A stretch of DNA of 64,000 bases from Trichoplusia ni (GCF_003590095.1 NC_039494.1:4650001-4714000), one strand, 5' to 3'. Numbered from the stretch's first letter, positions 1-14,942 are shown. The notes: generated by a model from the sequence alone, not told the origin. Numbers and translations: made by a program.

Positions 1-3000
1 TGAAACAAATAGAACCTACTTCATAATATTCAAACCGTACGTGTTTATCAATAGCAGTACATACATTATTCACTTTCACTTAATGTTTAGTTCGATTGCT
101 TAATTAGAAACGTGGTATCTTTTGTCCGAGTCTCTGATAATAGTGTAATCAAAGAATTACTCCATGTTACTGCCTGGGGTTAGACGCACAGGGCTAAACA
201 GAGGGGAAACATCCGCCTATAAAAGTAAAACTGTTGCAGTTAATACGAGACAGCGTACTAAACAGTACAAAGCGGTGTCTTGCTCCCACAAACGCCCCTA
301 ACGCCATGTGTTTGACGATAAAATAACGTTGCGCACGCGCCGTTCATTACGTGACTTTTTGGTATTCACACTTCCTCTTGCTGATGAGTCCATTAAGATA
401 TTCATCGTTGTTAGGTAAACGTAAAAGACTGTAATTAATGGACTTCAATCAAATTTTTCAACGCTCTTGCTCTCTGCTCGCAGCAGAAGTAAAAACAATA
501 TTATAAAAAAAAAACACGAGGACTGTGGGTTTGTCCAAAAACAAACTCTTTTTTCCAAGTGATCACGGGAAAATACTGTCGTAAAGCAAACAAATTCATC
601 GACCAAAATAATCTTTCCTTCTATAAATAATACATTTTATTATAAGGTAAAGCTAACCAGTTAATATGTTTACAAACTGTACATTATAGCGTGGCGTCGG
701 GACGGGCCTGTGGGGTGGGTCGCCCGGTCGCCTCTCATGAATGAAACGGCGCTCCGCATCTGATCTGCAATGTTACGTAACTTAGTTTGGCACGCTTTAT
801 GAATAAAACCAGTTCCACACTGCACTTGCTCATTCATATTATCCACTTAATTCTTGTAATTCAGTGAGCAGAGCTATGGGACTTATTTTATAGTATTGTA
901 ATAATATTTGAAATGAATAAAAACCGTCTTCATTTCCAAATGGTTATCCGAAAGACTATTTGCAGGATTTTAGTGTTAGCAATTATGCAGCCTGCTGATC
1001 TATTAATTTACGAGATTCTGCCGCTGATAAACTCTTAATGTTTTTTTTATGATTAACCCGATTTAATAAATTACGAAAATAAGATATACTCCAGGTTGGA
1101 TATCGAATCTACGTATCCAATTATAATACGTTCCGTCAAAAATGTATTGTGTTTGTAAAGAATCTTCTTATTTCTTTCATTGACATAAGTGAAAGTTATT
1201 CTACTGCCTATGTTATGACGTCATACACGTCTGCTATCGATATTTTAACGAGAATATTGTATAACATTTGATTTACATCAGTTAGGATGTATTTATTCAA
1301 CCTTGAGATTACAATAAGTGGGCGTTCTTATTGAATTTTATATTTGTGTATTCGCATCGCTCAATCCCAAAACATCGTATTACAACCCTACATAATATAC
1401 TCTTTACTAACATTACATCGATTACCATAATATTATTAAAAAAACAAGTGAAGTGGGTCAAGGTGGGTGTCATCTATTTTCAGTGTAATCCGTAGGCTTC
1501 AATGTGACATAACCTTTGATGTAGAATGTGGAACGTTTGATAGGATGATCAGCTGTTTACGTAACCTGAGGAAATCCCCGGTTAAGTGGACCTTATTGTA
1601 TTCATTGTTATAGAAGGCTATGTTAAAGTTCCCAAAACGGTACTAGTCTTGGCCTTACCCAACTGATGCGGAAAATTGGACATGTCTATTTTGAACATAT
1701 CTGTTTCGCAAGGAGCAATCTGGCTTCAAACCAAATGTTCGCAAGACAGTCGGAATCCCAACTATCGATCGTTTTCTAAAGCTGACATTGACATCAGATC
1801 GAGATGACTGGATCGCCCCAACACTATAAACAGTTCGTGCAACGTAAACAACTTTTTATTGCTTCGCCGAACATGGTCGCTCCTATTTAGACATTTTGGA
1901 TGCTTGGTTCGATGTTTACGCTATCTGAGTTTGAACAGTGAAGGTTTTGAGTTTGTAAGTCTGTCGTCAAAACGTTTCAGCGGTTACGAATCTGTTTGTT
2001 TACGTTTCGATACATAATGTTTCAGTCAGAGTGTAATTCACTTTACATATCCATTGATGGATTGTTAAATCAATCTATTTAAAGCGTCAAGTGTTGCAAC
2101 ATCATTCAGTTTCCTGCTATCCAAAAGAAAACTTGTCCATTATTTAGTCATCGTTTATTTTAGTGTGTCGATAGGTTTACGTAACAGAAGCGCAGTCTCT
2201 GTCGCCTGCTCTGTAGCTGTCTGTGGCAAAATGCTCCACAAATTAATTATGACGTCATTTCACTGTAGAAGTTCATTCGTGTGCATTCAAGCCGTGTCTG
2301 CACGTGATGCCATTCATTGTTCGTGTCTCACTACATAATTTCGTACTCTTTGGGTTTCGAGGAAGTTCACTCTGTACTCATTGTTAAAGTTAGAATATCG
2401 ATCGCAATGTGTTTTCGATGTTTGACTTCCCTTTTGTTACACCCGCATAAAGTTCCTAAAACTGTTTTCGCTTTCCCTTGATTTATTCAATACGTAAAAC
2501 TTTTATATTAGGTATTATGTCGGGGCGAATCTATTGCCATTCGTGGGCATGATATCAAAATCCGTTTGCTTTTTCTCATAACCATTTTCATCAAAAATCC
2601 AATAACGGTTGGCCGTCTTGGAAAAGTACCAAAACTTTCACCGGCAGCTGCATCTGACTAGATATGAAACTCAGCTGTTTATTATGTTCCGTGTCATCGT
2701 CTGTCGAAGTAATACATAGCTCTAAGCATAGCACGCGTCGCAATACTCCAGGAATGCCAACATGCCCAATTGATTGATGTCAATTGATGGGAACAGAAAT
2801 ACGTTCGTTTTGTTCGCAATTTAGATGCAAACACGCTGTTTTGTACTCGGCCTTTCGAACGTTACGATTTGAAAGATCATTAATAATAACTAAAAAGTGC
2901 TCAATATGATTTATGCATGAATTACGTAACAGACTCGGTTTTATTGGAGACGTGCCCAACTTGAATAGACAAATGATTTTGCATCGTTTCTCATTACGTC

Positions 3001-6000
3001 ACGTAAATATAATTTACTGTATCGTAAACCTTGAGTAGATAAGTACCAGTGATAACAACTGTAAGCGAGTTACTTACTAATATACAGGTTAGACCTGTAG
3101 TAAGTGTTACTTGAGATTTGTTTCCAAGTACTTTCTATCTATAAATAATTTATAATTGTTCGATAATAATGAAATAGGAGCCAATTTTTATAAGTTTTTT
3201 TTTCTACCGATACCCTAATAAACATAAGTTGTTTAAAATTTGATGACTAAAATATGTATACCCATTTCATTAATACCAATTCTGAATAATACAATTAAGA
3301 CTTTCCGTAATCGGCAACAATAATAAATAGGCTAAATAATATCTAATTATTTAAGTGTCTAACTGTTCGAATATACGTGGTTATTATATATCTACTCTCG
3401 GGATCCAACGAAATCCATGCAAACGATTGAAGATGTAGTGAAAAAAAAGTCTGATTAAAAAACATTTGTAATAATCTATAAGATCTTTAAAAATAGTAAA
3501 ACGAGGTAGAGTTAATTAAGTAGTAGTTGAGCTGTCGTTAAACACATGATAGCCTCAATCGGCTTAGGGAACCTTTGCCGCGTATTAGCAAGTCGGTAAG
3601 GTCACTAACCTCATTCCATTGCCAGTTTGTTCAATGATATTGACATTCACAATCTTGACTAACTACGTACATCAATTGAACTTGATAATGAAGAAGACTA
3701 TATTCCGATCTTGTTTTCTTAAGCATGAAAAAAAAAGAATTATTCTTGACCCATATTTGTTGTTCATTCAACAATTCAGGGAGTGACTTGTGTAATGAGT
3801 AATGTAAATGTTAGATTTATTATGTTTTACGACTTGTATGGAATACGAAATATGTCTTGGTATAATAAATTCCAGCTGAATATTTGTACAAAACCTTTGC
3901 TCAGTGAACGACGTCACGTTCGTTTGTGATGTGTGACAGTATTGTTCCAATTGGTGAAATATGAGACTACTATCTTGATTATTCTACGTGATAACGTATG
4001 TTATCTGTTATCTCGCTTCGCTGTTTAAAATACATGAACATTTAATTTTGATTTCAATGTATTTATTGTGTATACCAATATTAAATCATATTTGTAAAAC
4101 GTTTTCGCATCAATTTTCCAGTCGGATTTGTGTAGAGTTGGCCGAAACTCAGCTAAAAGATGAGATATTCATTAATGCAAAATAACCTTGTGGAGACGCT
4201 GTTAGTATAGAAATTAACGCCAAGGCTGGGGGTGGCAAAACCGCAACCATTTTCCGGCTACCCACTGTGAAATGTATTTTCCTCGAAACAACTTAAAACT
4301 GTATCATAAAGTTTATTGTATCTCTGTGAATAATGCTGACTCACTGTTAAACTATAGAGATGATATTGATTTTTCGAGTTTGTAATTCTTGTTTTCTAAA
4401 CGTTAGCGATTTTGCGACCCAGTTACAAACTCTCCACTCTTTGAGTAGAAGCTGAGAGTCGACCAAGAGCTTCTGGACGTCCGGCGACCACTTATAAAAA
4501 CGGAGATTATACTGTAAATTCTCATTCAAGTGATATCGATCTTTGCCAAGCTTTGTATTCACATAATTTCGTCGCAAGCATTGCTCAAAAAGTGAAAGTA
4601 AAGAAATTTTGCTATCTCACAGTAACTCGCGTAAACGATGCCTCAGAGCATTAAATTAATATTTCAAATTGTTCGCAAATTGTAAGGACATTGTTCCATT
4701 TTCCTTTTTGGAATCGTTTATAATAAATTGGGTTTGTATAGTCACGTTTAGCTACAATAGCGTGTCTGATAAGATAAAGAATATTTGTAACGAAATCCGC
4801 CTCTTTTACTGTGGTTGTATGAAACTTCGGTTTAAATAGCAAAATATGTAGATGTTTTTTACAGCTCGTATTTTTCGGGCATTGACTCCAACACTTCCGA
4901 TGTTAACTGCCGTTAAACCAAGGTTCTCGAGTAATTCGGTTACCTTGAACCTTCTACGGATGTGATGACTGAAATGGCGACGCCATTTTTGTTTTTCACT
5001 GCATTCCACGTTACTGCAATTTACGGACCTCCGGCGAAACGGATAGTATTTTAGACTTTAATGTGCTCGTGTATTTTAAAAGAGGTTTTAAATTGCTTTT
5101 TCCGGGTTTTCTTTTTCGTTAGCTCGTGTCGTTCGTTGCTAGAGGGGTTGAAAATGAAATATGTTCTAAGTTTTACTCGATCTAGGGAATATACCGTACC
5201 GGTAACGTAACGTGTAAAAGAAACTCGATGTAACGTGGTCTTGTAATGTCTCTACATTTTTAGCAAGCGTAATTTTCTATGTACATTTATTACTTCAAAT
5301 CTTCACCAAACAGACGCTACTTATAGCTTACTTTCTTCAAGTCACAAACTGTATTTTTATATCTTAAACAAAATTGTTAAGAAGTTTGATTTGTCTGAAA
5401 CGTTCATTTCTGACATTTAAAAGACCTAATAAGTGTGATAAACTTAGTTAAAGATAGGTCTTAAGTTATCTGAATTGTGTAAGTATTATCGAAATAAATT
5501 ATTCCGCATGTTTAGTTGTTACGCAACAAGATAAGTTACATGGTAGGTACCTAAACTACTTAAGGACTTTTTATTTAAACATTGAGAGGCCGAAAGAGAG
5601 AAGATAAAATTTTTGAATTAAGGAATTTCCTCCAAAATACCTAGTGCTTGAAATATCCGCCGAGTTGGATAAAAATATCTCTTCAAGAATGTCTGTAATT
5701 TGGCTCACTGGAAAGTTTTAATTGAACTTTAGACATCAGATTAATGTCTAACTACCTATTTTTATAGAAAAATATATTTTATTATAAGAACAATTGTTTA
5801 ATTAAAGTGAAACATTGCTCTTTGTTCCATTTTTATTAGTGGCAATTATTGAAGATGGGTATTGCTTGTTAACTATCGTGTCATTTCATACTAGGTACAA
5901 AAAAATTAATCGATAATCTTTAAGAATCTTTACTCGACTTATTTACTCGTTTACTGACGTGTCCTCAAAAACCCTATTGCCCGCAATTTAATATTTTTGT

Positions 6001-6283
6001 AAATCCTTATCCTTTTATATTTGAAGAGGACTTCGACACGTCTTGTTCAAGTTTTACATAATAAGATTAAATACATACTAGCTTTACTTGCTTATACATT
6101 ATAGGTAAAAAAAAAACAGGCAACTGTCTGACTTTGCATGACCCTTGCGTGCGTAGTTCATTTCGGAGTCCTTTCATTCCATGGTTCAACTATGTTAGCA
6201 ATATTATATTAGAATAACAAGCTCTTAAAGTCCAACATATAAGTCATACCAACACGATCGATGTGTAGTTAATTATATAAAAT

Positions 6284-6496
6284 ACTAGCTTTTCGCCCGC
6301 GGCTTCGCCCGCGTCGATGTCGGTTATATCGTGTTTCCAGGAGAACTCTTCAAAAATCCGGGATAAAAATGTTCTTTCTTAAGGTCAACTCTACCTCTAT
6401 ACCAAATTTCATGAAAATCGGTTCAGTGGTTTAGACATGAAAGCGTAACAGACAGACAGACAGAGTTACTTTCGCATTTATAATATTAGTAGGGAT
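6284..6496 (+). repeat. Dispersed lepidopteran repeat, GCTTCGCCCGCG type
   Basis: The repeat starts ACTAGCTTTTCGCCCGCGG and ends at TTTATAATATTAGTAGGGAT, with CAGACAGACAGAG in between. The copy at 47520-47737 is the same family in the opposite orientation. Repeats of this kind are very common in moth and butterfly genomes. Confidence 0.82.
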
Positions 6497-6675
6497 GGTT
6501 CTTTGTCCCTCGTTCACGCAGAAATCACTGAACGGATTTTCGAAGACGGTACTTGGTACACAGACAGTTTACAACTAAGATTAACAGATAGGATAGTTTT
6601 TATCCCAATTTTATGTGCCCGCGGGATCATTTTCGATTTGTCCCCTTTGCGTCCTTTGCCCGCGAGCAATAGTTA
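6497..6675 (-). repeat. Adjoining repeat fragment, CACTGAACGGATTT type
   Basis: Directly after the previous repeat comes a segment with CACTGAACGGATTTTCGAAG, TTGGTACACAGACAGTTTAC and GATAGGATAGTTTTTATCCC. These are phrases typical of another dispersed lepidopteran repeat, and the fragment abuts the first one tail to tail. The orientation is a guess. Confidence 0.55.
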
Positions 6676-7623
6676 GTTACACTAAAATAAGTCGGGTTAC
6701 TCCACGAAATGAAATGGCGTTTTCTTAATACCTGAGCGTTTTTTCATTGTCCATGGCTACTAGGGCTGGAAATATTGAATTCTCAAATCGCCAACCCACA
6801 GTGAGTTAGCTTCTTGAAAAATGCTATTCTCCATCCTCCATTATTATCTAGAAGTGGCATGTGGCCACAAGCGGGACGTAAACAGGCTATGTTTTTTCTA
6901 AATTTAAAGAATACCTAACAAAAACAGGAGTCATACTCATAACGTATGAAGCAGGTGTCGCCAAATTTCCGTAGTTTGTTATCAGTGGCATAGTGATAAG
7001 ATTGTTTACTGCAATCTTTTAATCAGACCTCATTTTGTCAGGAAAGTGTCTGTAAATTGTACAAATTATATTTGAACACCTCTAGCTAGTGCTATACTAA
7101 GTTTTATTGCTAAAAGTGATGTTGATACTATTTGACGTAGCTATAGGATAATATTATTATAGCTGTATATTATTTTGGCGGTAAAACTATTGAAAAATAT
7201 TTGATCTTCTATATCACATTTAATATATTCTTACGAAAGAATATTTCGATCTTTATCCACATGATTATTATATTCCATCACATGATTTCTCCCCATTTAC
7301 ATAATGTTATTACAACTTTTAAGAGTAACTTACGCTATATAAACACGTATTGATGTATTGCATTGGATACTGAACGTGGCACACTACCATTTATCAGTAT
7401 CGCACCACTAGGCATCACGCGATGATAAAGCCTATCTCCCCCGATAACTGAGGTCGAGAGTTTAACACACACTGTTTTAATGACTCATTTCTAATCCCCT
7501 TAATCTTTTACGGACTGCTTGATCATATGGCAAATGATTCACATTATTACTTTAAGAATACAGTCAATGTCACCTGGTTTAGGAAACCACTGAGTTTGTG
7601 CCTCTGGACGATGCAGATGTATG

Positions 7624-7642
7624 CCTGTGTGTGTGTGTGTTT
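7624..7642. repeat. Short GT microsatellite
   Basis: About seven or eight GT units, in noncoding sequence. Confidence 0.85.
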
Positions 7643-10600
7643 GTAAAATACATATTTTTATGCATTTGTAGCGCTATGTAGAAACCAACAGCTTTAAGCA
7701 GCCGGTATAAAACGGGTATAAGATTGTTGTTATTGTTGTTGTGTATATATCTTGATTGATATTGTTAAAAACAAAATTCTTGTTAAAACGTGTCGAAATA
7801 TTTTTCAGTGCATAAAAGTCACAATAGTGTATAAAACAAAACTTTAATGGATATTTTTGCAAAAAAGCTCCAAGCTCTGCAATTAGCAGCATGTTCCTTT
7901 CATATTTTTACATTCATTATTTTTTACTCGTATTGTTCGAACAACAACGCGAGACGTGAGAATTATTAAAAAAACAACAACATAACTGCACTTTTAATAG
8001 CACATCTCTACAAAATTACGTGTAGAAAGATATTGAACGTAAATATATAAAAGTAAGTAACGATCTGGAATTAAATCAAGGAAGTGCTGGCAACTTTTAT
8101 GAATAATTGGACTTTTAAATAGGTTTTCCTTAACGTAGAAGCCTGAGTATGGTATATTTATTCTGTAAGATGGCAATTACGAAGTTTTCCAACGCCCAGA
8201 AAACCTTGTTACAAGGAGATCAGGGCTTCCTACTTGAGGTACATACTCTAAGCGACCTTGGATATAACTGCCACACATTTATTTTTTTATTTCCACTGTT
8301 TAATGGATTTTACGTAAGACGGTCGTATTGTCTCATTTATTAATAAAAAAAACTTGGACAATGAATAATTATCGTTTTAGAACTACTTATTTATTTTTTA
8401 CTGGCAAGAAACGTTTAAGATTACCTTGTTTTTATTACTTGTTCTAAAGACAGGTCAGAGGTATGTGGGATAATATAAACAATAACTAAAATTCTATGAT
8501 TTGTTCCATTTGGTAGTAAAAAAATTTAATACACGATGTAAATATAAATTTGAATAAAAACCAAACTTCAATTTTTTTCACAAATGGCTGACAACGCTCG
8601 CGTTGTTGGGTGTCAATAAATTGATAGAGACAGGTTTGGAGTGAATGACCTATCTCAAACGTCACGAAATGTATTTCTTTGACCAATGACGGCTTGGCAC
8701 ATGACAGATGAGGTTGTGGCTGTCTCGCAAATTGTTTTTGGTAAATTAATACGTACGTGTTATTTGTTGTGGCTGGTTTTTGTAACAGTATAATATTCAT
8801 CTCTTTGAATTTGTAGAGACATGTCACCGTTATTGAATGTCATAAAGTTCTATTTTTTATAAGAAACTTGTTTTGCGGTATCTTAGATTTTATTGCTTAG
8901 GCGAATCATAATAGATTAATCAATTTAAAGGAAAACCATGTTTATATATTTTTAGTATCTAATCAAACTATGTATTACGTATTTGGAAAATACGCACGTT
9001 TATATTAAATCGTGGCCCCGTTGTTAGAATAATATTTTATAAACAGTTACAACCCTCCTATTGGTTGACTGGTAGAGAATGGTTATGTCCGCAATTGTAC
9101 TTTCATGAATAAGAAAGAAGTAATAAATAAATAATAACAACTTACACAGAAAAGTAGGTATCTATATAATCTACAATTTGCATACAATACATTACCTGTC
9201 GTATTATTTATTACATTATCAAAGTTCCCTTATCAGTGTCTCGGAAACTCTTTTATCTCAGTTACTGACACAACAATGATCGAGACACGTGTATAACGTG
9301 TTTTGCCGACTTACTGATGTAGTTTCATAAAAGTGATAAAATAATAAAACGTTGCTAAAGTTTATAATAACATGAAGATTAAATATGAACGTCATTACCT
9401 ATGTGTGTTTTTGAGTTATAAGTCTCTGATAATTATTGCAGGCTTCTATAAAAAATATAGTTTTTTTAATCTGCAATGTTACAATGTTAGAACATAATAC
9501 CAATAGAAAACTTTTAACTTATAATAATCATGTTTCTTTTGAATAAGTGACGAGACTTTGGCTTGTTGGATCAAAACATTTGAGCGATTCGTAAGCGAGT
9601 TAGCGTTCGAAAAAATTAAACTGATGTCATATTAGCAGGCCTATTTAGGTGCGCTAAGAGGTTATTATGATGGATAATTGAGTGGACGACCTTGTTAATG
9701 TGACAATCACTTACTCATATTTGAAACCAATAATGTATTTTATGTGTTACAATTTTCTTATTTGTTTTAGAAGAGTAATAGTAGGTGAGTAAAACAGTCT
9801 AAAGTCTAAATATTATTAGAATCAAACTTAAGGTACAAGAGAAATGTTATATTGACTCATAGAAAAGAGTTATTACCGCAATAAAACATCGAAACAAACC
9901 AAGAGAAAATCGTTGAAGGTAAAAATAATATGATTGAATAACCGTGGTACTACCGTAAAGTATTTTTTATACCATAATGTCCCCGATAAGTCGCTTCTTT
10001 CTGTCGAAATTAAATTATGTTTTCATCTTTTATGCCCACTCTTTCTGGTAAAGGGCAAGGACGATTATATAAAAATAAAGGTGAGCATGTTTTACGTCTT
10101 TCAACTTCATCAATTATTTAGAGAGATGAAACATTATTTTCTTTATGAGGAACAGTGTCAGATGATTCCATTGAGATTTAAATAATCACACTACACTGAT
10201 AAACCAAGGGTTTTTTTTGTAATTGTTCACCTGTATGGATAAAAAATGATAACTGATGAATAATAGTGGCCTGAGATGAGTCGAAGGATTATATCTGATA
10301 AACCGCGCGAAGTGTAGCTAGTTGTAAATATTTGAACTATTACCTAAATTGCTGTGACAAATATCTTTGACCGATTCCCAGCGATATTGTCTATAGAATA
10401 GTCAGAATTGTTTCGCACAAGATATTATGACAATGAAACGAATACTTGTAGCAAATATTTTCTCAGGTAACGTACTAATCTGTGTAGAAATGTGAAAGCG
10501 CGTCCTAATAAACTCTCGATCGTTTTACACTCTGCTGAACTTTACGAAGGCTAATGGGAACGTTCGTGCGAATTTCGCGAAAGTTAAAAAGAATACGTTT

Positions 10601-12517
10601 ACAAATCCGTACTTTCAATTTTTATTTCTTCTATTCGGTAGATATCGATAAATAGTGCATGTGTCTACGACTTCAAAAATGTTAGGGTGTTTGTTGATAC
10701 AGTTGTGATCATATCAAAGAGTATTTAATACTTGAAAGTACCATATTATTATGTATAGTCATTTAACAACAAATTTATTATAGATCACGATCATACCAAA
10801 CATGTCAATTATGATTTATCTCTTTCGATTATTACTGCATTCAGTTCGAAACAGGTGGTTCAGGAAAACAGTGAGTTAATTACAGTTGAAGGTAACAGGT
10901 CAATGTTGAGCTATGATAACATTACCGTGTTTTTAATCTCTGGAAATCCCAGTTAACAAGGTTGAAATCCTATAGCCTGATATCGTCGATCTCGATAGTA
11001 CTCGATACATAGAATTTCAAGTTTCAACTCTGTTTGTCAACTTTAATCGTAGAACAAGGTGCGATACCTAATACAGAAATAAGCCATGCTTTTAATCACG
11101 TTGAGTAGCTTATAATTGTAAGTGGAAACGCGTGTCAAATTGCTTTTGTAGTGCGTACTCGGCGACGATTGGACCCCCACTTTACCCGTGGGTGTCATGA
11201 AAGTCGAGTAAGGGATATCGGAGGGATATATTTGTATGAATGTCGTACCGGGAAAGTCAGGATTGTCCTTCGAACAATCTATTCAATAGTATTATAATAA
11301 CTGCTCATCATCAGTTTATGGAGATGGGTTCTGTTACCACGTTTTATAACAACAGAAAGCCTCCTATGCAAAGCCTATTATTACATTTTATTGTCAAACA
11401 ATAATAGGGGTCTTCCTGACCCTCTTTAGTATAAAATATAATGTAGCACGTTCCGTAATTTCAACATGAATAAAATTTGTTGTCCTTCAACCTAAACTTC
11501 GACCTTTCCCATTTGAATTACAAATATGAGTCCATACGCTAATTGGCGTAAGGTCACTAGCATAATACTAATTTATTCTCACCAACTGACCCTTAATACC
11601 GAGCAATGACCGCGTTATCAACATTATCCAATACACTAATCACCTTATTGCTATTGTAATTATGTCTTCTTGATAAGCAGTATTGAGCTAGAATTAATCA
11701 TTCAATTAGTGTACATCAATAATGAGTATTTAGTGTGATGAATGGGCTGTGATTTGTCGAGTAATACGATTACCGTGATTGACTGATTTGGTTTTAGATT
11801 TAATTTTCTTGTTCCAAGATGCTTCCCTTTATATCGATTTCGAAACTACCCCTAGTCATTTTGATGGTCAAGGTTTCCACGTTGAACCAGGCTTATTAAG
11901 TGGAGTTATGCGAGAACAACAGAATGCGGGAGTGAATGAAGCGAGAGTGGTATTTCAGGAACGTAGCCAATCGGAATCCGTCGTGGCTCGCTGTTCCTTT
12001 GGGAACAGGTTTGTTGACCTTGGATTATATCACTTTATTTGTTAGAGGATAAATTAGAAGCCTGGATGAAAATGCGAGCTTGCTTGTCCCAGATATGAAA
12101 TATACAAACAGTTGACATTTTGCGAAAAACATCAAATTATTCGACGAAAAATGTAGATCCGAAATTATAAAATCGAGACCAAAGAATAAGAAAATTTCGT
12201 TTCATGACTCGGAGAGGTCCAGCAAAAAACGTAATGACAATTTTATGGTGACAGTTTTAATATCAGAAGCTTTTACGCCGAAATCCGTGAGGCAAGTTAA
12301 ATCTGTATTATGTAAGGTCGGGTTCACTTCACGCTTTCCCACGGTCTACGAAATAACAAAACCACTTTGATATGCTATCTGGCCACCTGAGACTTGGTTC
12401 ACGAGAAATAAATGTGTAACATCGGTTTAAACTATTAGACTAGGCACAGCAAACAAAAATCGCACTATAGTTTTTTAAATGTAAAGCGAAAATGCGATTT
12501 ATACAGTCTTATCGGGA

Positions 12518-12542
12518 AACACAATAGGAAATCTATTGTGTT
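12518..12542. repeat. 10-bp hairpin in left-edge intron
   Basis: Arms AACACAATAG and CTATTGTGTT flank the loop GAAAT. Confidence 0.85.
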
Positions 12543-13930
12543 GGCATATTAACATATTTTGTACGGTACAGACTGAATGCCGTCACAATAGTTTATGTGA
12601 ACTATAAAAAGTATATTGTGTTTTGTCTGTGTGTTCGCTTCTGTGACCTTGACCTGTCGATGAGATAAATTACGACGGGTATTTTTAATCCAAGGTTGCT
12701 GTTTATGTTACTCGTAATTTCGTGGTAAATCCTCTTGGATTTTTTCCGCTGACTGCCTAAAACCGTTTCGGATATTATTATATGTAACAAACAGTCTCTG
12801 AGCACGTTTTCATTTTATAACTTTGACGTTCTCTAACCACTTTTATCAGATCTCAATGTGTGCCAATAATGTTTTACTTAAGAAATTGATTTTCTATCGC
12901 TTTTTTTTTAGGTTTTACGCACTTTTTTTGTCATGATCGCCATGCTTTTAAATCACTGAATAAAATATTCTCTATTTTCCCCTTCTATTACAAATATATA
13001 TATCCGATGTTAAACTAAACCGGTGAAGGAGCAAATTATTATCAGTAAATACGTTTCTATCATAAACTAAGCTGGCAAAGCAAATTTAATTGAATTTTTA
13101 ACAACATTGATTAGTGTCAAATAATTATTGAACGGCCTTCGATAAACCAGTGTTTAGTGCATCGATACAGCAGTGTTCGTGTTTATATACAATTATAATT
13201 AATTTTAACTGATACCTAACAGTATCATAGAAACATGTTTTTTTTAATTGATTACCTGCTCAGGATTAATTATCTTAGCATTTAGAATTATGAATTATGT
13301 TTTCATCGTAAGTTTAAATAAGAATTAACAAAAAATTTTCAGCTAGCCTTACACCAATATAAATACAATATGTTCATATGTTATTTCACCCGTTTTTATT
13401 AAACAATATAAAAAAAAAATTATCTCTTGTTAATGAAATTAAATAAAGTTGTACATGGTCAAAGACAAAAAAGCAGTCTTAAATTTTCGCATCGCTGTAT
13501 CCGAAACTCCTTTGTACCTAGTTTTATGTAACAACCGGCCGAATACTGAAACGTCAATCACTTTCAAGTCGCCGTTAATTCTCAAGCTATCTCTTTCATT
13601 TTAAAGTGAAAAGTAGCGACAGGTAGACTTCCAAGAACGTTTTAAATTCACGTTTTGATAATTGAGAAACATTTGTATTCATTCTTCTATAAACACTCCA
13701 TTTCATACGTAATTTCCATTTCAAACTAAACCTTTATGTAATAGAATTTTTACCGATGAAATATTGGAATGTACTTTATCGTAACAATAACCTTTGATAA
13801 AATCTCTTATCAATTGACGGAAAACTGGCGTTGATAGATATGGCGCCGCTGACTATCCTCCAAGTATGTTCAATGTGTACATAAATTAAAGTGCGAATTT
13901 TAAATGTGGGTTGGTAGTTTTTTATAAGTA

Positions 13931-14109
13931 AACCGACACGCGCTTTAATTAATTTAATTCTTGAGACGCGGGGGCTTCACAAACCAGACTTTGGCTGAAC
14001 AATAATTCGTGTAGCACACAAACTGATGCCCTACGCAGGGATCGAACCCGCGACGCGTGGCGTTTCCTGGGTTTGGAGTGGTGACCTCAACCACTCGGCT
14101 ATCCGTAGC
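13931..14109 (-). mobile_element. tRNA-derived SINE, near full length
   Basis: On the minus strand the head reads TAGCCGAGTGGTTGAGGTCA (box A-like), then CGCGGGTTCGATCCCTGCG (box B), a GTTTGTG body and the tail GAAGCCCCCGCG followed by CAAGAATTAAATTAATT. The internal pol III promoter and absence of an acceptor-stem match mark it as a SINE, not a tRNA gene. Confidence 0.85.
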
Positions 14110-14942
14110 ATTTAGTGTCATCGGTTTAGACGTGAGACGTATTTAAGACTGATATGCGCATCCAGTGACCCACAGCTAAGCCTAAGGTTATTAAGCCCGT
14201 GTGCGCGGACGCACTTGTATTAAAGATGAAATTTGTCTGATCAACTTTTGGATAACTCTTTTATGCACAGTGATTCTGCTCAAGCTAATTTGACCTTTAT
14301 CATAAATACAAAACAATGCATTTATTGCTCTGGCATCGAGGTATTTTTATGTACCCAACAAAGTACGGGTTAAGTTGAGTACTATAATGATTTTAATTGA
14401 CATCCAGTAGTAATCTGAATAGCGTGTTTAAAATTTTAATGATCATTTTCTGTTAATAGTGGCCATAGTTATGTGAACCGCTGAACTTAACATGTCTGAC
14501 CATGATCATTATAATAATATAGCCGTATTATCCATAACTACTAGGATTATTTATTACTATACCAATTAAATCGTATTTATAACGTATTTTCCCCCTAAAT
14601 TGTTTTTATTTTATTACCTTTAATGCTTTTTGGTGTACCAGTAACATCAAAGACAAAGCATAATTCTGACGAAATTGTTATAAAAGTTATTTGAACGGTA
14701 TTTATCAGTAAACCCCAGGAAAACAGCCACAGCCTGCGTTGTCCTGTTAAACAAAAAGTAGACTCATTATTGTTTAGCATGAAAGTTAATCTACAACATT
14801 TGATAGGCTACCTACCATTGCGTGCTCTTTTCAATCAAGTGCAGTAGATAACCGTGGATTTATTTCATTTCTTTTCCATTCACATACTTTCTATGAAGTC
14901 AAAATAAACACCAATATTGAAAAAATCTATATTTTGTTTCAG

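Larger units (their letters stand above)
1..14942 (+). other. ELOVL6: Left-edge intron of the elongase gene (5' exon outside window)
   Basis: No coding exon could be recognised here on either strand. The stretch is inferred to be the 3' part of the intron upstream of the first visible elongase exon, although an unrecognised short exon or unrelated intergenic DNA in its left part cannot be excluded. It holds a short GC-rich patch at 688-761, a palindrome at 4972-4988, a dispersed repeat at 6284-6675, a GT-repeat near 7627, a hairpin at 12518-12542 and a tRNA-derived SINE at 13931-14109. Open frames here, such as 8486-8827 minus and 11779-12045 plus, have no recognisable homology. Confidence 0.6.

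Noticed and set aside
8486..8827. 113-codon open frame on the minus strand
   Set aside because: No recognisable homology or domain and it sits in presumed intron. I cannot support it as a gene.
11779..12045. 88-codon open frame with a GC-richer stretch
   Set aside because: I considered it as the missing elongase N-terminal exon, but the sequence does not resemble the ELOVL6 N-terminus and no donor in the right phase stands out.
13931..14109. Possible tRNA gene on the minus strand (also at 39234)
   Set aside because: Box A and box B are present, but the arms do not form a full cloverleaf with a matching acceptor stem, and the head is followed by a SINE body and tail.
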